Position numbers and translations under genes: made by a program
Assembly (NCBI GenBank): GCA_022447495.1
Contig: JAKVBH010000012.1
Coordinates: 1-64,000 of the forward strand
DNA from: Marinovum sp.
GTDB lineage: Bacteria; Pseudomonadota; Alphaproteobacteria; Rhodobacterales; Rhodobacteraceae
Direction of reading: 5' to 3'
DNA: 64,000 nucleotides
The notes under the pieces: model-generated
What the model was told of the DNA's origin: nothing
Databases searched by the model: none
The model's input: the letters and a program-made list of their open reading frames with translations, nothing else
Part shown: piece after piece, positions 61,055 to 64,000 of the stretch
How the letters are laid out: each line of letters opens with the position of its first letter
Position numbering within the stretch: the first letter of the stretch is position 1

Positions 61055-61909
61055 ATGCGCCATCTCCTATTTGTGACCATGGGTCTGGCCGTTGGGCTGG
61101 GCCTTGCTGGTTGTGGCGACAATCAAAACGCAGTTGACCGCAAATTGTCCGATCTCAACGTTATTGATGAGACGAACCTCAGCGAGGTGATGCTCACAAC
61201 GGCCAATGCCGATGAGGGGGTCGCCTATTTCCAACGTGCACTGAGCGCGAAACCAGATCGCATCGACCTGCAACGCGGATTAGCGATCTCGCTGGTACGC
61301 GCAAAGCGCTACACTGAGGCTGTCCCTGCTTGGAACAACGTCACGCGCCATGAAGACGCCAGCAATGACGACCGTGTCAATCTGGCCGATGCGCTGATCC
61401 GATCCGGCGATTGGGATCGCGCTGAAGCGCTTCTTAACGAGATCCCACCAACCCATGAGACCTTCAAACGCTATCGCCTCGAAGCTATGGTGGCGGACGC
61501 CAACGAAGAGTGGAAAAAAGCAGACAGCTTTTATGAAACCTCCATCGGTCTGACCACCAGGCCCGCTTCCGTGATAAACAATTGGGGGTTCTCCAAGCTT
61601 ACACGTGGCGATTTTGATGGCGCAGAACGGCTCTTTGTGGATGCGATCCGCCAAGACCCCGAGCTCTTCACCGCGAAAAACAATCTGGTCCTCGCCCGCG
61701 GCGCACAGGGAAATTATCAATTGCCCGTGGTCCCTATGAGCCAAGAAGAGCGCGCGAACCTTTTGCACACTCTTGGTCTGGCGGCCGTTAAGCGGGGCGA
61801 TGTCGAAACCGGCAAAGGCCTCTTCCGCGACGCAATCGAGACACACCCACAGTTTTTCGAAGCCGCCCAGCGTTCGCTGCAAGCGCTCGAAGAAAACGTC
61901 TCCAACTAA
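61055..61909 (+). CDS. TadD-like TPR lipoprotein, second copy
   Basis: This 284-residue lipoprotein has the lipobox GLAGC (cysteine at residue 21) and several TPR units: NADEGVAYFQRALSAKPDRI, ADALIRSGDWDRAEALLNEI, PASVINNWGFSKLTRGDFDG and LHTLGLAAVKRGDVETGKGL. It belongs to the same functional group as TadD but is half again as long. It ends 5 bases before the prepilin peptidase gene. Two TPR lipoproteins may work at different steps of secretin or pilus assembly. Confidence 0.85.
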   Translation: MRHLLFVTMGLAVGLGLAGCGDNQNAVDRKLSDLNVIDETNLSEVMLTTANADEGVAYFQRALSAKPDRIDLQRGLAISLVRAKRYTEAVPAWNNVTRHEDASNDDRVNLADALIRSGDWDRAEALLNEIPPTHETFKRYRLEAMVADANEEWKKADSFYETSIGLTTRPASVINNWGFSKLTRGDFDGAERLFVDAIRQDPELFTAKNNLVLARGAQGNYQLPVVPMSQEERANLLHTLGLAAVKRGDVETGKGLFRDAIETHPQFFEAAQRSLQALEENVSN

Positions 61910-61914
61910 CGGCC

Positions 61915-62421
61915 ATGGACCTCGCCATCACCACCCGCGAAGCGGCTTGGTTCTTGCCCCTCTTGGCTCCCATCTGTTTCTACGTGGCGTACACGGACTG
62001 CAAATCCATGCGGATCACCAACCAAGCGGTGGTCCTACTTTTTGGGATTTTTGTCGTCGTCGGATTTTTCATTTTGCCAACGGTTGATTGGGCTTGGCGC
62101 CTGCTGCACATGGTGGCAGTTCTCTTCTTTGGTATTTTGCTCAATGCCGGCGGGGCGTTGGGTGCGGGAGATGCGAAATTCGCAGCTGCCGCTGCTCCGT
62201 TTTTCGTCGTCTCCGACCTGATCTTTTTGATGATCTTGCTCTCTGCTACGATCTTGGCGGCCTTTGCCACACATAGGCTTACCAAATTCACACCGTTGCG
62301 CCGCCTCGCCCCTGATTGGGAGAGCTGGCAAACCGGGTCTGACTTCCCCATGGGTCTCGCGCTCGGTCCATGTCTGGCGCTCTATCTGCTATGCGGGCTA
62401 CTTTATGGAAGCACCCCATGA
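61915..62421 (+). CDS. cpaA: Prepilin peptidase CpaA/TadV
   Basis: This 168-residue inner-membrane aspartic protease cleaves the Flp prepilins after the glycine of the leader. The first catalytic aspartate is in FYVAYTDCKSMRITN, and the second in the GxGD motif GALGAGDAKFAAAA. Five to six membrane helices make up the rest. It lacks the N-methylase domain of PilD, as expected for TadV. It starts 5 bases after the second TPR lipoprotein. Confidence 0.93.
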   Translation: MDLAITTREAAWFLPLLAPICFYVAYTDCKSMRITNQAVVLLFGIFVVVGFFILPTVDWAWRLLHMVAVLFFGILLNAGGALGAGDAKFAAAAAPFFVVSDLIFLMILLSATILAAFATHRLTKFTPLRRLAPDWESWQTGSDFPMGLALGPCLALYLLCGLLYGSTP

Positions 62422-62485
62422 GCATTTTCACCGAATCTGAACATCTCTGCGCTTTGTTCGCAGGACCTTCCGGAGGTCTCATAAC

Positions 62486-63796
62486 ATGAACATGGAAACC
62501 GGCAACGTCATGGCGCCCACCGCGCCAAAACGCTTGGAAGAAATGAACCTCTCCATCGTGATGATGCGGGATATCCTTCTCAAAACGATGTTCCGCAAAA
62601 ACATCGACATCGTGACAGAGATCAGCCACGCGATCTGTCTCCCTGTCCCTGTGACGCAAGAACTGGTCGACCTCGCGAGGTCACAACGGTTGTTGGAGGC
62701 GACCGGTACGCTGAATGCAAACTCCGGAAATGAGATGGGCTATCAACTTACTGATGAGGGCAAAGCGCGCGCGTCGGATGCTTTGGAGCAATCGGAGTAC
62801 TTTGGCGCAATGCCTGTGCCGCTCGATGTCTACCACCAGCAAATGAAGCGACAGTCGATCCGGAATATCCAAATCACCCGCAATCAACTCACCAATGCGA
62901 TGGGAGATCTGATCTTGCCGCCTACATTGATGGATCAGCTTGGACCAGCCGTGTCCGCGGGACGCTCCATCCTCATGTATGGCCCGCCCGGAAATGGAAA
63001 ATCGTCGATTTCCAACGGCATCCGTAAAGCTATGGGTGACAAGATCTACGTCCCGCGCGCGATTGAATATGCCGGTCAGGTGATCACAGTCTACGATCCA
63101 ATCGTCCATTCCGCCGCCGAGGAAGAGCTCGACGATCCCAATAGCCTGCGCCGCACCGCCAACCGCTTCGACAGCCGTTACGTCAAATGCGAACGCCCAA
63201 CGGTTGTGACCGGGGGTGAACTGAGCCTCAAGATGCTCGACCTTGTCTACAACCCCACCGCCCGCACCTATCAAGCGCCGCTTCAGCTTAAATCTTCCGG
63301 TGGTATCTTCATCGTGGACGACTTGGGCCGTCAGGAAGAGCCCCCGCAAGCGCTTGTCAATCGCTGGATTGTGCCTCTCGAAGAAGGCCGCGACATTCTC
63401 GCGCTGCAATCTGGTGAAAAGTTTGAAGTGCCCTTCGACACGTTGGTGGTGTTTTCGACCAACTTTCACCCCAACGAGATCTTCGACCAAGCGGCTTTGC
63501 GTCGTATCTTCTTCAAGATCAAAATCGACGGCCCCGACCAAGCAGGGTTCCTCAAAATTTTCGCGCTGGTCGCGAAAAAGAAAGGTCTCCCTCTGGACGA
63601 GGCGAGCTTAGTTCACTTGCTTCAAACCAAATACCCGACAATTGACAACGTCTACGCCAACTACCAACCGGTCTTCTTGATCGACCAAATTCTGTCGATC
63701 TGCGCTTTCGAAGGGATTGCCCCTCAGATGCGTCCTGACCTGATTGACCGGGCGTGGGCAAACATGTTCGTCAAAGAAGAAGTCATCGTAAAATAG
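62486..63796 (+). CDS. AAA ATPase at the end of the Tad locus
   Basis: This 436-residue protein has an N-terminal winged-helix-like region (residues about 15-110, LLKTMFRKNIDIVTEISHAI and LVDLARSQRLLEATGTLNAN), then an AAA core with Walker A MYGPPGNGKSS near residue 172, Walker B GGIFIVDDLGRQEEPPQALV and sensor/arginine-finger segment FSTNFHPNEIFDQAALRRIF. A shorter C-terminal helical domain follows. Similar genes often follow tad genes in roseobacters, which suggests a role in pilus regulation or assembly, but the molecular task is not known. CGGAGGTC lies 9 bases before the ATG at 62486. Confidence 0.82.
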   Translation: MNMETGNVMAPTAPKRLEEMNLSIVMMRDILLKTMFRKNIDIVTEISHAICLPVPVTQELVDLARSQRLLEATGTLNANSGNEMGYQLTDEGKARASDALEQSEYFGAMPVPLDVYHQQMKRQSIRNIQITRNQLTNAMGDLILPPTLMDQLGPAVSAGRSILMYGPPGNGKSSISNGIRKAMGDKIYVPRAIEYAGQVITVYDPIVHSAAEEELDDPNSLRRTANRFDSRYVKCERPTVVTGGELSLKMLDLVYNPTARTYQAPLQLKSSGGIFIVDDLGRQEEPPQALVNRWIVPLEEGRDILALQSGEKFEVPFDTLVVFSTNFHPNEIFDQAALRRIFFKIKIDGPDQAGFLKIFALVAKKKGLPLDEASLVHLLQTKYPTIDNVYANYQPVFLIDQILSICAFEGIAPQMRPDLIDRAWANMFVKEEVIVK

Positions 63797-63892
63797 CGGC
63801 GCTTTAGGGCTCGCAAACTAGTACTTCAACGGTTCGCAATTGCTCGTCGCTAGGACTGGAATGTCCTGATCCACCGCCTATGCTCATGTCAT

Positions 63893-64000
63893 ATGAGCAG
63901 TCTTCCATCCGTCATTTCAACTTGGTTCAACGACCAAGGCTGGGCCCCGCATCCTCATCAAATGGACATGCTAGAGCGCAGCGATCTGTCAGCGCTCTTG
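63893..64000 (+). CDS. Lhr-like DEXH helicase, N-terminal start (partial)
   Basis: The window ends 36 codons into this gene. The residues TWFNDQGWAPHPHQMDMLER correspond to the Q-motif region at the start of ligase-associated Lhr-type DEXH helicases, which usually read WFxxxGWxPRPHQLxMLE and continue to LLIAPTGxGKT. These helicases act in DNA repair. The catalytic motifs lie outside the window, so the call rests on the N-terminal pattern. Confidence 0.7.
   Translation, partial: MSSLPSVISTWFNDQGWAPHPHQMDMLERSDLSALL

Noticed and set aside
62681-63541. 286-codon open frame antisense to the AAA ATPase
   Set aside because: The ATPase on the plus strand has intact Walker motifs; the antisense frame has no features.
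1-64000. tRNA genes, CRISPR arrays, prophage or insertion sequences
   Set aside because: I saw no tRNA-like T-loop with a matching acceptor stem, no spaced repeat array, no transposase or integrase and no terminal inverted repeats.

Overview
The window looks like chromosomal DNA from a marine alphaproteobacterium of the Rhodobacteraceae (Roseobacter group). The evidence is the gene content: a GlnT-type glutamine synthetase, a Zur/Fur regulator, propionyl-CoA synthetase, CIA30, DUF817, DUF1127, DUF1178, a PtsP-type enzyme I and a compact Tad pilus locus with very small pilins. Moderately GC-rich codon use fits. I saw no tRNA, rRNA, CRISPR array, intact insertion sequence or prophage.

Layout. 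1-2.9 kb: end of glnT, a hemolysin III-like membrane protein and a RecF/OLD-like ATPase. 3.1-5.0 kb: a graveyard of decayed transporter genes (tripartite tricarboxylate transporter TctC and TctA, and a TauE/SafE permease); two of these remnants now read as one chance open frame. 5-11.5 kb: xylulokinase, zur, adenine deaminase, prpE and a CIA30 protein. 11.5-12.8 kb: a gene-poor gap. 12.8-14.6 kb: a TetR regulator followed by pspA and a YiaA/B-type gene, with three copies of a near-identical palindrome in the pspA promoter. 14.8-15.5 kb: a broken YHYH-domain gene. 15.6-34 kb: ordinary housekeeping and accessory genes, including DUF817, a hydrolase, LysR regulators, a HisD paralogue, EcsC, flavin reductase, Bax inhibitor-1, a FemAB-like acyltransferase, a sulfotransferase, a DMT exporter, an acyl-CoA ligase, waaA, Nudix, SDR and a periplasmic 5'-nucleotidase. 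34-46 kb: lysC, a second gene-poor gap with a MarR remnant, ptsP, a MalY/PatB-type lyase, a glutathionyl-hydroquinone-reductase-like protein, a degenerate receiver protein and smc.

46.5-50 kb: a GntR/FadR-family regulator, then the two subunits of a 3-oxoacid CoA-transferase (scoA, scoB) separated by a LOV blue-light sensor kinase. In that kinase the expected phosphoacceptor histidine is alanine. This is the most unusual arrangement in the window.

50-63.8 kb: a Tad/Flp pilus locus. A divergent lytic transglycosylase is followed by three 59-residue pilins (the first two have identical protein sequences), then cpaB, the secretin cpaC, an OmpA-domain lipoprotein where CpaD is often found, cpaE with a lysine-less P-loop, cpaF, tadB, tadC, two TPR lipoproteins, a prepilin peptidase and an AAA ATPase. 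TadE/F/G-type minor pilins are not in the window. The window ends in the first codons of an Lhr-like helicase gene.
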